Shown one piece after another: positions 28,205 to 37,852 of a stretch of DNA of 64,000 nt (positions are counted from its first letter, which is position 1; every line of letters starts with the position of its first letter). Origin of the DNA: Vibrio penaeicida (GTDB lineage: Bacteria > Pseudomonadota > Gammaproteobacteria > Enterobacterales > Vibrionaceae); the NCBI RefSeq assembly GCF_019977755.1, contig NZ_AP025144.1, positions 682,001 through 746,000 on the forward strand, written 5' to 3'. Below the pieces are notes generated by a model that had not been told where the DNA came from, did not search any database, and saw only the letters and a program-made list of their open reading frames with translations. Both the position numbers and the translations under genes were made by a program.

Positions 28205-28420
28205 TTAGTACAGGCGAACGCGACGTGCGTTTTCGCGAGCTAGCTTCTTAGCGTGACGCTTTTGAGCTGCTGCTTTAGCGCGTTTGCGAACTGTAGTTGG
28301 TTTCTCATAGTGCTCACGACGACGCACTTCAGAAAGAATACCTGCTTTTTCGCAAGAGCGCTTAAAACGACGTAGAGCTACGTCGAACGGTTCGTTTTCA
28401 CGTACTTTAACTACTGGCAT
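28205..28420 (-). CDS. rpsU: Small ribosomal subunit protein bS21
   Basis: 71 residues, highly basic, matching bS21 along its length ([19 protein letters not shown] at the start and a Lys/Arg-rich tail ending ARRVRLY). It binds the 30S platform near the anti-Shine-Dalgarno end of 16S rRNA and helps initiation. It is first in the operon with yqeY, dnaG and rpoD. A GAGGTGAAAGG sequence precedes the ATG. A sigma-70-like promoter lies about 100 bp upstream. Confidence 0.97.
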
Positions 28421-28519
28421 ATGCCTTTCACCTCAGGGGTTATTCGTTAATGCTGGTACCTTACCAACCCGTCAGTAGTCTGAAGGGTCTTTAACCAGCT
28501 TGATCAAAAATGGTGCGGA

Positions 28520-28549
28520 ATTTTAATCTGATCAGTTACCCTTTGTAAA
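28520..28549 (-). promoter_or_regulatory. Putative sigma-70 promoter of rpsU operon
   Basis: On the minus strand TTTACA (28549-28544) and TAAAAT (28525-28520) are separated by 18 bp. The distance to the rpsU ATG at 28420 is about 100 bp. Only the boxes are seen; the start site is inferred. Confidence 0.5.
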
Positions 28550-28629
28550 GTATTATCGCCGTCAGAACTAGTTAATTTTTTTTCGTAGCGGTAAACTTGC
28601 CGCAATTTCTAGCTAATACTGAGAACGTA

Positions 28630-29649
28630 ATGCGCATTTTAGGTATAGAGACGTCCTGCGACGAAACAGGCATCGCCATTTACGATGACCATAAAGGGCT
28701 TTTAAGTCATAAGCTATATAGCCAAGTTAAACTTCATGCCGATTACGGCGGTGTTGTGCCAGAGCTTGCTTCTCGAGACCATGTAAAGAAAACCATTCCA
28801 TTGATTAAAGAAGCACTAAAAGATGCTGGGTTAACATCAAAAGACATTGATGGCGTCGCATACACTGCCGGACCTGGTTTGGTCGGGGCTCTATTAGTGG
28901 GTGCAACGATTGGTCGCAGCGTAGCCTACGCATGGGGAGTACCAGCCGTTCCAGTGCATCATATGGAAGGTCACTTACTGGCTCCAATGCTGGAAGATAA
29001 TCCCCCTCCATTTCCTTTTGTTGCTTTGCTGGTTTCTGGCGGACACACCATGATGGTGGAAGTAAAAAGCATTGGTGAGTACCAAATTCTGGGTGAATCG
29101 ATTGATGACGCTGCGGGTGAAGCGTTTGATAAAACCGCCAAATTAATGGGGCTAGATTACCCTGGTGGTCCATTGCTTTCTCGTTTGGCGGAAAACGGAA
29201 CTCCGGGGCGATTTAAATTCCCGCGTCCGATGACTGATCGCCCTGGGTTGGATATGAGTTTCTCCGGCCTTAAAACATTCGCGGCTAATACCATAGCGGC
29301 GAACGATAACGATGATCAAACCCGCGCTGATATCGCTTATGCGTTTCAAGAAGCGGTATGTGCAACCTTAGTGATTAAGTGCAAGCGAGCACTAGAACAA
29401 ACGGGCATGAAGCGCATTGTTATAGCGGGGGGAGTAAGTGCAAACAAACAACTACGAGCCGATCTCGAAACGTTAGCTAATAAAATTGGTGGGGAAGTGT
29501 ATTACCCACGTACCGAATTTTGTACCGATAACGGCGCCATGATTGCTTATGCCGGTATGCAGCGTCTTAAGAATGATGAGGTGGCGGACTTATCAGTTTC
29601 AGCCAAGCCTCGTTGGCCAATTGATCAGCTAGATCCGATTCATTCATAA
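28630..29649 (+). CDS. tsaD: tRNA N6-threonylcarbamoyladenosine transferase
   Basis: 339 residues from ATG 28630, where the E. coli protein also starts ([14 protein letters not shown]). A TTG 33 bases upstream would add non-conserved residues. The enzyme moves the threonylcarbamoyl group onto A37 of ANN-decoding tRNAs, with TsaB and TsaE. The ASKHA fold shows the metal ligands in [11 protein letters not shown] (His pair), a phosphate loop [21 protein letters not shown], and the C-terminal [13 protein letters not shown] with the last metal Asp. It is read divergently from rpsU, as in E. coli. Confidence 0.96.
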   Translation: MRILGIETSCDETGIAIYDDHKGLLSHKLYSQVKLHADYGGVVPELASRDHVKKTIPLIKEALKDAGLTSKDIDGVAYTAGPGLVGALLVGATIGRSVAYAWGVPAVPVHHMEGHLLAPMLEDNPPPFPFVALLVSGGHTMMVEVKSIGEYQILGESIDDAAGEAFDKTAKLMGLDYPGGPLLSRLAENGTPGRFKFPRPMTDRPGLDMSFSGLKTFAANTIAANDNDDQTRADIAYAFQEAVCATLVIKCKRALEQTGMKRIVIAGGVSANKQLRADLETLANKIGGEVYYPRTEFCTDNGAMIAYAGMQRLKNDEVADLSVSAKPRWPIDQLDPIHS

Positions 29650-29687
29650 TTACTAGGGTCTATAGACGCTAAGTGATTCACATATAG

Positions 29688-29711
29688 CGACCAGCTAATA
29701 ACTGGTCGTTT
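29688..29711 (+). terminator. Terminator of tsaD
   Basis: CGACCAG (29688-29694) pairs with CTGGTCG (29702-29708), then TTTCT. Confidence 0.7.
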
Positions 29712-29774
29712 CTGTAAGTTCCCAAGCTGCATTTAACCGGTGTGACTTGGGTATGCATTTTCTAAAGGATTCCT

Positions 29775-30590
29775 ATGCCTACTTTCACCCGTCATGGTCA
29801 AACCATGCATTATCAAGACGTGGGTCAAGGCCCGGTTTTACTGTTTGGACACAGTTACCTGTGGGACAGCAATATGTGGGCACCTCAAATCGAGGTGTTG
29901 AGTCAGCAATATCGCTGTATCGTGCCGGACTTATGGGCGCACGGTAAATCCGAAGCTTTGCCGCAGCAAACCTCCACGCTTCAAGACTACGCGTCAGATG
30001 TTTTGTCACTAATGGATAGCTTGGAGATTGAAGAGTTCAGTCTTATTGGTCTGTCTGTCGGCGGAATGTGGGGAACTGAAGTTGTCACATTAGCCCCATC
30101 ACGAGTAAAGGCTTTTGTGATTATGGACTCATTTGTTGGTCTGGAGCCGGAAATTACACACGCCAAATATTTCGGAATGCTGGATGGTATCGCGCTCGCC
30201 CAATCGATACCTGAACCTATCTTGGACGCAATTGTACCTTTGTTTTTCGCCAAAGATACGGAAGTTGAGAACCCAGAGTTGGTCGCTAATTTCCGTCAGT
30301 CACTTTCTCGATTACAAGGTGAGGCGGCTGTTGATGTTACTCAAGTAGGACGAGTTGTATTTGGACGTCGTGATCAGTTTGAAGATATTGAAAAGTTTGC
30401 TTTACCTACACTCATTATGGTGGGCGATCAAGATAAGCCAAGACCTGTTTTCGAATCGTATTTGATGCAAGATGCTATTACAGGTAGTGAATTAACGGTT
30501 ATCCCTAATGCCGGTCACATCAGCAATCTAGAGCAGCCAAGTTTCGTTAATGAAAAACTGATTAGCTTCTTAAATAGAGTCTACGGTTAA
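29775..30590 (+). CDS. Alpha/beta-fold hydrolase
   Basis: 271 residues. The oxyanion segment LLFGHSYLWDS is followed by the nucleophile elbow GLSVGGMWG (Ser near 95), the acid in MVGDQDKPRPV and the catalytic His in NAGHISNLEQP. This is a full triad of the haloperoxidase/esterase-type alpha/beta hydrolases. The lid region is short. The substrate cannot be read from the sequence. AAAGGATTCCT precedes the ATG. The gene is alone, between the tsaD terminator and convergent plsY. Confidence 0.85.
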   Translation: MPTFTRHGQTMHYQDVGQGPVLLFGHSYLWDSNMWAPQIEVLSQQYRCIVPDLWAHGKSEALPQQTSTLQDYASDVLSLMDSLEIEEFSLIGLSVGGMWGTEVVTLAPSRVKAFVIMDSFVGLEPEITHAKYFGMLDGIALAQSIPEPILDAIVPLFFAKDTEVENPELVANFRQSLSRLQGEAAVDVTQVGRVVFGRRDQFEDIEKFALPTLIMVGDQDKPRPVFESYLMQDAITGSELTVIPNAGHISNLEQPSFVNEKLISFLNRVYG

Positions 30591-30604
30591 AATTGAGTGC
30601 ACGG

Positions 30605-31210
30605 TTAAGCTTTAGAAGAGGAGGTGCGGTCGCCAACCTTTGGTTCCGTACCTTCATATAAACGCTTAATGTTTTGATGATGCCGTAAAATGATTAGGCA
30701 ACACAGCATAGAGACAGGAAGCGTGTATTCCGGCCTAAACCACCATGTATAGAGCGGCGCAATGAGCGTAGTGAGAATAGATGCAACAGAAGAATAGCGA
30801 GTAAAAAAGACAACCGTTACCCACGTTGCCATTAACATTCCCATTAAACCCAGCCCCATGGGTGCCATGGAGCCCAGTGCTGTCGCCACGCCTTTTCCGC
30901 CCCTGAAATGAAAAAACAGCGGATACATATGACCTAAGCAAGCGGCAATGGCCACTATGCCTAAAATGACATCTTCTACCCCAAGGTACCAACTTAGCCA
31001 AACAGGAACGGTGCCTTTGAGCATATCGATCAGTAATACTGATACCGCAGCAAATTTAGAACCACTTCTGAGTACATTGGTCGCCCCCGGGTTATGAGAA
31101 CCTGTTGTTCGAGGATCTGGGATTCGGAACAAGCGGCAAATTAAAACGGCACTAGAGATCGAACCTAACAAATAGGCGGAGATGATCATGATGAGTGCAG
31201 TGGGTGTCAT
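30605..31210 (-). CDS. plsY: Glycerol-3-phosphate acyltransferase PlsY
   Basis: 201 residues, mostly hydrophobic with about five to seven membrane segments. The three family motifs are present: [13 protein letters not shown] near the N-terminus, [14 protein letters not shown] for phosphate binding, and [13 protein letters not shown]. It uses acyl phosphate to acylate glycerol-3-phosphate, the first step of phospholipid synthesis. AAGGAC precedes the ATG. It is divergent from folB, as in E. coli and other gammaproteobacteria. Confidence 0.95.
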   Translation of the reverse strand: MTPTALIMIISAYLLGSISSAVLICRLFRIPDPRTTGSHNPGATNVLRSGSKFAAVSVLLIDMLKGTVPVWLSWYLGVEDVILGIVAIAACLGHMYPLFFHFRGGKGVATALGSMAPMGLGLMGMLMATWVTVVFFTRYSSVASILTTLIAPLYTWWFRPEYTLPVSMLCCLIILRHHQNIKRLYEGTEPKVGDRTSSSKA

Positions 31211-31322
31211 GCTTGTCCTTAATTCACCAAAAGTAATGCTGATTAGGTTAGGAAAATCGAGTATATTCTACGGGTTTTTACCTCAAATGGGTATCCGACC
31301 TGTAAACGATAAAGGAAGAATA

Positions 31323-31682
31323 ATGGCTTTAGACAAAGTATTCATCGAACAATTGGAAGTGATTACCACTATTGGGGTTTACGACTGGGAACAAGAAATA
31401 AAACAAAAATTGGTTCTAGATATTGAAATGGCGCACGATAATCAGCCAGCAGGAAAGAGTGACGATGTCGCTGATGCCCTTGATTACGCTCAAGTGAGCG
31501 GAGCGGTATTAGAGCATATCGAAAAAGGTCGCTTTTTGTTAGTAGAACGTGTGGCTGAAGAAGTGGCTGGGTTAATTATGTCCCAATTCTCAGTGCCTTG
31601 GGTGAAAATTCGCCTAGCTAAGCCTGGTGCGGTTCCTCAAGCAAAAAGCGTTGGTGTTGTGATCGAACGAGGTCAGGCATGA
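31323..31682 (+). CDS. folB: Dihydroneopterin aldolase
   Basis: 119 residues from ATG 31323, which has AAGGAAG upstream. An upstream in-frame start at 31182 is rejected because the added residues run through the plsY promoter. It cleaves dihydroneopterin in folate synthesis. It opens DKVFIEQLEVITTIGVYDWEQ, with the catalytic Glu in that helix and the conserved Lys in VKIRLAKPGAV. It overlaps the next gene by four bases (ATGA), linking it to the HPPK-like protein downstream. Confidence 0.94.
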   Translation: MALDKVFIEQLEVITTIGVYDWEQEIKQKLVLDIEMAHDNQPAGKSDDVADALDYAQVSGAVLEHIEKGRFLLVERVAEEVAGLIMSQFSVPWVKIRLAKPGAVPQAKSVGVVIERGQA

Positions 31683-32173
31683 TCGTCACCTATATAGGTG
31701 TAGGGTCAAATATTGAACGCAAAAAGCACGTTCAAGCTGCGTTGTCAGAGTTACGTAAACTGGGTGAACAAATTCGGATCTCGACTGTCTACGAATGTGC
31801 TTCGGTTGGGTTTGAGAGTCGTCCTTTTTATAACCTGGTCGTCGAGATGAAAACGCCGTTAAATCTTGACGATTTAGCGGCTAAGTTACGAGAAGCCGAA
31901 ATTCGCTGGGGGCGAAACCCTGACGCAAAAAAAATGCAAGATCGTACATTAGATCTGGACATTATTTTGTATGGTGACATCGTTTCGAGTACGCCATCTT
32001 TACCACGCGAAGACATCTATAAATACGCGTTTGTTATTCAGCCTATGTATGAGCTTTGCCCTCATTTAGTGATCCCAAATGATGGCAGAACCGTAACGCA
32101 GGTTTGGCAAACAATGGATAATTTAGATTCGCTGACGCCAGTGAATCCTTTTGATAGCGATTTTAATCAATGA
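31679..32173 (+). CDS. HPPK (FolK)-family paralogue with altered active site
   Basis: 164 residues, start overlapping folB by four bases. The 6-hydroxymethyl-7,8-dihydropterin pyrophosphokinase fold is clear: [23 protein letters not shown], and the metal motif DRTLDLDI with Asp92 and Asp94. Compared with E. coli FolK, however, Trp89 is replaced by Met86, His115 by Arg110 (LPRED for VPHYD) and Arg121 by Tyr116. These residues bind ATP and pterin. A second, fully conserved folK lies at 39568. This copy may have weak or different activity. It is probably in an operon with folB and uppP. Family assignment is sure; activity is not. Confidence 0.85.
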   Translation: MIVTYIGVGSNIERKKHVQAALSELRKLGEQIRISTVYECASVGFESRPFYNLVVEMKTPLNLDDLAAKLREAEIRWGRNPDAKKMQDRTLDLDIILYGDIVSSTPSLPREDIYKYAFVIQPMYELCPHLVIPNDGRTVTQVWQTMDNLDSLTPVNPFDSDFNQ

Positions 32174-32973
32174 GTTATTTTGAAGCTTTTATGTTGGCCT
32201 TAATTCAAGGTTTAACAGAATTCCTTCCTATTTCCAGTTCTGCCCATTTAATTTTGCCTTCCGCCATTCTAGGTTGGGAAGATCAAGGCTTAGCATTTGA
32301 CGTTGCCGTTCACGTGGGGACGTTACTTGCTGTTGTGATTTATTTTCGTAAAGAAGTCGTTACCCTTTTTGCTGCATTGTTTGCGTCCATTTTTAAAGGC
32401 GACAGAAGTAAAGAAGCTAAACTGGCGTGGATGATTGTTATTGCCACGATTCCGGCCTGCGTGTTTGGTTTGTTTATGAAAGACATCATTGAAATCTACT
32501 TACGTAGTGCTTGGGTCATCGCAACGACAACCATCGTCTTTGCCTTGCTGCTATGGTGGGTGGATAAAAATGCTCCGCTTAAAGATGATGAATACGCTGC
32601 CGATTGGAAGAAATCTGTCTTCATTGGTGTATCACAGGCATTAGCAATGATTCCGGGGACATCGCGCTCTGGGGCAACGATCACCGCAGCTCTGTATCTT
32701 GGTTTTACTCGTGAAGCCGCGGCACGTTTTTCATTCTTAATGTCTATTCCAATCATCACATTGGCAGGCGGTTACCTTGGTATGAAATTGGTCACCAGTG
32801 GTGAGCCTGTGCATATGGGATTCCTATTAACGGGTATTGTGACCTCGTTCATCAGCGCTTATATCTGTATTCATTTCTTTTTGAAACTGATTTCCAAGAT
32901 GGGTATGACGCCATTTGTTATCTATCGTTTGATCCTTGGATTTGGACTGATAGCATTCTTGTTGTTGAACTAA
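32170..32973 (+). CDS. uppP: Undecaprenyl-diphosphate phosphatase
   Basis: 267 residues, a membrane protein (also called BacA) with about seven to eight helices. It recycles the lipid carrier for peptidoglycan by removing one phosphate. The two catalytic motifs are present: [16 protein letters not shown] (Glu, Ser and His) and [14 protein letters not shown] (Arg). It overlaps the HPPK-like gene by four bases. The folB-to-uppP order matches other gammaproteobacteria. Confidence 0.95.
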   Translation: MSYFEAFMLALIQGLTEFLPISSSAHLILPSAILGWEDQGLAFDVAVHVGTLLAVVIYFRKEVVTLFAALFASIFKGDRSKEAKLAWMIVIATIPACVFGLFMKDIIEIYLRSAWVIATTTIVFALLLWWVDKNAPLKDDEYAADWKKSVFIGVSQALAMIPGTSRSGATITAALYLGFTREAAARFSFLMSIPIITLAGGYLGMKLVTSGEPVHMGFLLTGIVTSFISAYICIHFFLKLISKMGMTPFVIYRLILGFGLIAFLLLN

Positions 32974-32979
32974 AATATT

Positions 32980-33176
32980 TAACCTGAATTCGGGATAACA
33001 GATTGCTTTCTAATGGCTCTTTTTACTTATTACTTCGTTGAACCCCCTCCCAATAACCCGTTATTGGTTCGTGGCTTCGCCTTGTCTTAAGCAAAAATGG
33101 CTCATTAGAATTCATCTATTGGAAATCTACCTGTATTTGAAGAGATTAGCTAACCCCTTATCCCGAGTTCAGGTTA
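32980..33176. mobile_element. MITE-like nested-palindrome element
   Basis: 197 bp bounded by 19-bp inverted repeats with one mismatch: TAACCTGAATTCGGGATAA (32980-32998) and TTATCCCGAGTTCAGGTTA (33158-33176). Inside, TTCTAATGGCTC and GGCTCATTAGAA form a second imperfect pair, and CCAATAAC/GTTATTGG a central perfect one. ATTT flanks both ends and could be a target duplication. There is no ORF. It looks like a non-autonomous transposable element or a large extragenic palindrome just after uppP. Confidence 0.6.
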
Positions 33177-33187
33177 TTTAGAAATAA

Positions 33188-33228
33188 GCCAACAAAAAGC
33201 GGTCGATAATTCGACCGCTTTTTGTTGG
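33188..33228. terminator. Bidirectional terminator between uppP and can
   Basis: An 18-bp perfect stem (CCAACAAAAAGCGGTCGA and its complement) with a TAAT loop. Internal A and T tracts give U-runs in both directions. Confidence 0.9.
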
Positions 33229-33254
33229 AAATTAGATAAGTGGTTGGGTTTATA

Positions 33255-33920
33255 TCAATCGTTATTTTTAGCTTCTACGTTTAATATTTTTGCGATAGAC
33301 GCCTGATAAGATACTTCCAACGATTCTCTGCTGTGGCAGCGAACGCCTAAATCATTGAGTACGCCATCGCCAATACCGTAAATCCAACCATGAATTTGAA
33401 CTTCCTGACCACGCTCCCACGCTGAGTGCATGATGGTGGAATTGCCTAGGTTGTAGACTTGCTCGGCCACGTTAATTTCACACAGTTTGTTTGACCATTC
33501 TTCACGAGGAAGACTGCCCAACCAATTTCTGTGTTTTAGGTACAAATCTCGGATATGCAGCAACCAGTTATTGATAAGCCCTAGCTGAGGGTTTTCTATT
33601 GCCGCATTAACGCCACCACAACCATAGTGCCCACATACAATAATGTGTTTGACCTTGAGTACATCTACAGCGTATTGCACAACGGATAAGCAGTTTAGGT
33701 CGGTGTGAATCACTTGGTTGGCGACATTGCGATGAACAAACAATTCACCAGAGGCTAAACCGGTCAGTTGTTCAGCTGGAACACGGCTATCAGAGCAGCC
33801 AATCCAAAGGTATTCGGGGTGCTGGGCTTCAGCGAGATTGGTAAAAAACTCAGGCTTTTCAGACTTGATGGTTTGAGCCCAAGAAGAGTTATTGTTAAAT
33901 AACTGTTTGATATCCGGCAT
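33255..33920 (-). CDS. can: Beta-class carbonic anhydrase
   Basis: 221 residues from ATG 33920, with AAGGAAA nine bases upstream. This start matches E. coli Can (220 aa), and the upstream extension to 33956 is rejected. It interconverts CO2 and bicarbonate. The zinc ligands Cys42 and His98-Cys101 are in [14 protein letters not shown] and [10 protein letters not shown], with the Asp44-Arg46 dyad. It is divergent from a SulP transporter across about 290 bp, which suggests a shared role in bicarbonate supply. Confidence 0.95.
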   Translation of the reverse strand: MPDIKQLFNNNSSWAQTIKSEKPEFFTNLAEAQHPEYLWIGCSDSRVPAEQLTGLASGELFVHRNVANQVIHTDLNCLSVVQYAVDVLKVKHIIVCGHYGCGGVNAAIENPQLGLINNWLLHIRDLYLKHRNWLGSLPREEWSNKLCEINVAEQVYNLGNSTIMHSAWERGQEVQIHGWIYGIGDGVLNDLGVRCHSRESLEVSYQASIAKILNVEAKNND

Positions 33921-34208
33921 GCGACATTTCCTTTTTATTTGCGCCACTATACACAAGCTTGACGTCTCATACCTCTTTCAAATCAATGTTCTTGATGATT
34001 TTGTGACTGGTCAGATTAGCATTTTGTTAATAATTGAAATGTTTTATTACTCTTTTTTCATATCTCGTATGCATTGATGGCAAACGTTTGCATTTGTTTT
34101 ATAAATTATTCATAACCAATTTCGTCATGACATTGTGAAATGGTCGTGTGATTTGCGTCACTCAATGGTAAAATCCGCCCGCATTTCTATTCATGCAGGA
34201 GCAATATT

Positions 34209-35867
34209 TTGACTGGAAATCGATTCGCGGATTGGAATCTGAAGGGTGATCTATTTGGTGGCGTCACCACGGCAATTATCTCATTGCCATTGGCGCTTGC
34301 ATTTGGTGTCGCATCTGGAGCTGGTGCTGAAGCTGGGCTTTGGGGGGCGATACTGGTTGGTCTGTTTGCTGCTTTATTTGGTGGCTCATCTAGCCTGATC
34401 TCGGAACCTACGGGTCCTATGACCGTTATTATGACGGCAGTATTGACCACCATGACCGCGAAATACCCAGAAAGTGGGATGGCGATGACGTTTACCGTTG
34501 TCATGATGGCGGGCGCATTTCAAATCATGCTCGGAACGCTCAAACTGGGCAAATACGTCACCCTCATGCCTTACAGTGTTATATCCGGCTTTATGTCAGG
34601 CATTGGTGTGATACTTATCATTTTGCAGCTTTCGCCATTGTTAGGTCATCCAGCTCCATCGGGTGGCGTAACCGGTACGTTGAGTGCTCTGCCTGATATG
34701 GTTTCAGGGATGAAGTTCAGTGAGCTGTTCCTTGGGATGCTGACCCTTGGTATCTTATTCTTCTTCCCTAAAAAGTATCGCCGATATGTTCCTGCTCAGC
34801 TCGTTGCTTTGGTGGCGGTAACGCTTCTTTCTGTCATCATTTTCGATTTCGATAGTATTCGTCGAATTGGTGAAATCCCTGCCGGTTTGCCTTCTTTTGT
34901 TATTCCGACCATAAATGCTGAAGTCTTTACCACCATGGTGATCGATGCGTTGGTACTGGGTACTCTTGGGTGTATTGATACTTTGTTGACCGCCGTTATT
35001 GGTGATTCATTGACTCGTAAAGAGCATGACTCCGACAAAGAGTTACGAGGTCAGGGACTTGCAAACATGATTTCTGGTCTGTTTGGTGCTTTGCCTGGTG
35101 CAGGTGCAACCATGGGAACCGTAACTAACATTCAAGTTGGCGCTCGTTCACCACTCTCTGGCGTTATACGTGCACTTGTTTTAGCGCTGGTGGTGCTGGT
35201 TGCGAGCGGATTGACTGAACCGATTCCAATGGCGGTATTGGCAGGTATCGCAGTGTATGTTGGTTTTAATATCCTAGATTGGAGTTTCATTCAGCGAGCA
35301 CATAAAGTCAGTGTCCAAGGTATGGCAATTATGTACGGTGTTATGCTTCTCACCGTATTTGTTGACTTGATAGTTGCAGTAGGGCTCGGCGTATTCATTT
35401 CTAATATCATAATTATTGAAAGGCTGAGCCGCGAACAAGCGCGCCAAGTAAAGGCCATCAGTGATGCCGATGAAGATGATGTGCCACTTACCGACAGCGA
35501 GAGAAAGTTGCTTGATAGTGCGAACAGCAAGGTTTTGTTCTTCTATCTGTCTGGTCCTATGATTTTTAGTGTATCGAAGGCGATATCACGCCAGCACAGC
35601 AGTATTTCCGATTATGAAGTGATGATTTTGGATTTAACCGATGTTCCAATGATCGATGTTACGGTTGGCTTAGCGTTGGAAAATGCCATTAAAGATGCCA
35701 AAGACGCTGACTGTGAAGTGTATTTGTTATGCCCAAATGAACGTACTCGTCAGCAGCTTGAAAAGTTCCACGTTCTTGAGTTGGTGGACGATGGGAATAC
35801 CTTCTCGTTCCGCTATGAGGCATTAAAATCAGCCGTGAAATACGTTCGAAAAGCGGATTTTGAATAA
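34209..35867 (+). CDS. SulP-family anion transporter with STAS domain, possible bicarbonate carrier
   Basis: 552 residues. The N-terminal membrane part (about 1-410, 12-14 helices) carries SulP signatures such as GGVTTAIISLPLALAFGVASG and SLISEPTGPMTV. A cytoplasmic STAS domain follows (about 440-545), with the anti-sigma-antagonist-like segment YEVMILDLTDVPMIDVTVG. The TTG start at 34209 has CAGGAGC eight bases upstream. Substrates in this family include sulfate and bicarbonate. The divergent neighbour is carbonic anhydrase, which favours bicarbonate, but this is inference from context. Confidence 0.85.
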   Translation: MTGNRFADWNLKGDLFGGVTTAIISLPLALAFGVASGAGAEAGLWGAILVGLFAALFGGSSSLISEPTGPMTVIMTAVLTTMTAKYPESGMAMTFTVVMMAGAFQIMLGTLKLGKYVTLMPYSVISGFMSGIGVILIILQLSPLLGHPAPSGGVTGTLSALPDMVSGMKFSELFLGMLTLGILFFFPKKYRRYVPAQLVALVAVTLLSVIIFDFDSIRRIGEIPAGLPSFVIPTINAEVFTTMVIDALVLGTLGCIDTLLTAVIGDSLTRKEHDSDKELRGQGLANMISGLFGALPGAGATMGTVTNIQVGARSPLSGVIRALVLALVVLVASGLTEPIPMAVLAGIAVYVGFNILDWSFIQRAHKVSVQGMAIMYGVMLLTVFVDLIVAVGLGVFISNIIIIERLSREQARQVKAISDADEDDVPLTDSERKLLDSANSKVLFFYLSGPMIFSVSKAISRQHSSISDYEVMILDLTDVPMIDVTVGLALENAIKDAKDADCEVYLLCPNERTRQQLEKFHVLELVDDGNTFSFRYEALKSAVKYVRKADFE

Positions 35868-35887
35868 CAGAGTTTGAAACAATAAAG

Positions 35888-35916
35888 AAAAGCGCAGCCA
35901 ACGAGCTGCGCTTTTT
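35888..35916 (+). terminator. Terminator of the SulP gene
   Basis: AAAAGCGCAGC (35888-35898) pairs with GCTGCGCTTTT around CAACGA, then a T-run. Confidence 0.9.
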
Positions 35917-35993
35917 ATTTGAGCAATAGACTTGAAAAGTTGACACATCGTCAGCATTTCCTTTTGGTTATCTTCGAAAAGAGCGCGGCAAGC

Positions 35994-36905
35994 ATGTACG
36001 CATTAGAAATAGAACAACTTAGAAAAACCTATGCGGGTGGGTTTGAAGCTTTAAAAGGCATCAGTTTGAATGTCGAAAAAGGCGATTTTTACGCACTTCT
36101 CGGTCCTAATGGGGCGGGGAAGTCGACAACCATTGGAATTATCACCTCTCTCGTAAACAAAAGCTCAGGGAACGTGAAAGTCTTTGAGCACGATATTGAT
36201 TCACACCTAGAACTGGCAAAACAAAATTTAGGTCTAGTACCGCAAGAGTTTAACTTCAACCAGTTTGAAACGGTTGAGCAAATCGTATTGCAACAAGCGG
36301 GCTACTATGGGGTAAGCAAAGGGTTGGCCAAAGAGCGCGCGCAGAAGTACCTGACGAAACTCGATTTGTGGGAAAAACGCGAAGAGCGAGCTCGAAACCT
36401 TTCTGGAGGGATGAAGCGCCGTTTAATGATCGCAAGGGCATTGATGCATGAGCCGCAATTATTGATTTTGGATGAACCAACAGCGGGAGTCGATATTGAG
36501 TTGCGACGCTCGATGTGGGATTTCCTAAAAGAAATCAACGAGCAAGGTATTACCATTATTTTGACAACGCATTATTTAGAAGAGGCTGAAATGCTGTGTC
36601 GCAATATTGGCATTATCAATCGCGGTGAGTTGATTGAAAACACCACGATGAAAGATCTACTCAATAAGCTTCATGTTGAAACCTTTATTTTGGATTTAGA
36701 GCATGGCGCTAAAGTGCCTGAGCTTACTGGTGTTAATTCTCAGAGCTTAGTGAATGACTCCTTGGAGATTGAATTAGAAAAAACAGAAGGGTTGAATCAT
36801 GTATTCACTCAACTGACAGAAAGTGGTGTTCATGTGCTCTCAATGCGCAATAAAGCCAATCGACTGGAAGAGCTGTTTGTGACCATTGTAAGAGAGCAGG
36901 GGTAA
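35994..36905 (+). CDS. yadG: ABC-2 type exporter, ATP-binding subunit (YadG-like)
   Basis: 303 residues from ATG 35994. The N-terminus MYALEIEQLRKTYAGGFEAL fits the family; the frame stays open back to 35919, into the SulP terminator, so that part is excluded. It has Walker A GPNGAGKST, the Q-loop VPQEF, the signature LSGGMKRR, Walker B LLILDEPTAG and the switch His in TTHYLEE. It is a close relative of E. coli YadG, whose substrate is unknown. The permease gene follows after four bases. Confidence 0.9.
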   Translation: MYALEIEQLRKTYAGGFEALKGISLNVEKGDFYALLGPNGAGKSTTIGIITSLVNKSSGNVKVFEHDIDSHLELAKQNLGLVPQEFNFNQFETVEQIVLQQAGYYGVSKGLAKERAQKYLTKLDLWEKREERARNLSGGMKRRLMIARALMHEPQLLILDEPTAGVDIELRRSMWDFLKEINEQGITIILTTHYLEEAEMLCRNIGIINRGELIENTTMKDLLNKLHVETFILDLEHGAKVPELTGVNSQSLVNDSLEIELEKTEGLNHVFTQLTESGVHVLSMRNKANRLEELFVTIVREQG

Positions 36906-36909
36906 AGAC

Positions 36910-37680
36910 ATGTATCAACTGTATTGGACAGCGTTCCAAAGCCTACTTGCGAAAGAAGTGAATCGTTTCATGCGGATCTGGGTGCAAACTCTGGTTCCGC
37001 CAGCAATCACTATGACACTATATTTCATTATATTTGGTAGCCTGATTGGTTCAAGAATTGGTGAAATGGGCGGATTCTCCTATATGGAATACATTGTCCC
37101 TGGCCTTATTATGATGTCGGTGATCACTAACTCCTATTCTAATGTCGCCTCCTCCTTTTTTAGTGCGAAATTCCAGAAAAATATCGAAGAGCTGTTGGTC
37201 GCACCGGTACCCAATTATGTGATTATTGCCGGCTTTGTAATGGGAGGCGTGGTACGTGGATTATTGGTTGGCGCAATAGTTACCTTGGTTTCACTGTTTT
37301 TTGTCGATCTGCAAGTGGAGCATTGGGGCATTATTATTGCCACCGTTTTTCTCACTTCAGTTGTGTTCTCATTAGGTGGGCTCATCAACGCGGTATTTGC
37401 GGGTACATTTGATGATATCTCCATTATCCCTACATTCGTCCTAACGCCATTAACCTATTTAGGTGGTGTGTTTTATTCCATCAGCTTGCTTCCAGAATTT
37501 TGGCAGGGAGTGTCGAAAATTAACCCAATTGTTTACATGGTAAATGCATTTCGTTATGGCTTTTTAGGTGTGTCGGATGTTGGCATTGCGACTTCTTTTG
37601 GAGTTTTAGGTGTTTTCATCATTGGTTTGTACGCCGTGGCGCATTATTTGGTTGCTAAAGGGATAGGGCTGCGAAGCTAG
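36910..37680 (+). CDS. yadH: ABC-2 type exporter, permease subunit (YadH-like)
   Basis: 256 residues with six predicted membrane helices and the ABC-2 permease pattern. Visible segments are the N-terminal amphipathic stretch with NRFMRIWVQTLVPP and the conserved YLGGVFYSISLLPEFWQ loop near 183. It pairs with the ATPase just upstream and probably dimerises. The substrate is unknown. A bidirectional terminator separates it from convergent panC. Confidence 0.9.
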   Translation: MYQLYWTAFQSLLAKEVNRFMRIWVQTLVPPAITMTLYFIIFGSLIGSRIGEMGGFSYMEYIVPGLIMMSVITNSYSNVASSFFSAKFQKNIEELLVAPVPNYVIIAGFVMGGVVRGLLVGAIVTLVSLFFVDLQVEHWGIIIATVFLTSVVFSLGGLINAVFAGTFDDISIIPTFVLTPLTYLGGVFYSISLLPEFWQGVSKINPIVYMVNAFRYGFLGVSDVGIATSFGVLGVFIIGLYAVAHYLVAKGIGLRS

Positions 37681-37747
37681 TCTATCAATGACATTTGCTC
37701 AAGAGAGCGTGTTTTAGAGCATGATAGCTTCTAGAAGCATTAAATAT

Positions 37748-37776
37748 AAAACGGGTCGCCTGAGCGACCCGTTTTT
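37748..37776. terminator. Terminator after yadH
   Basis: AAACGGGTCGC (37749-37759) pairs with GCGACCCGTTT (37764-37774), then T-run. A-tract on the other side. Confidence 0.9.
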
Positions 37777-37852
37777 GTCATTTATGTAATTGAACCAGAA
37801 GACCTTAGCTTAAGACTTAAGAGAAAAAGTGGTTACTCACCTTTATATCTTA

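Noticed and set aside
31182..31322. N-terminal extension of folB
   Set aside because: It overlaps the plsY start and promoter area; the conserved start with a good ribosome-binding site is at 31323.
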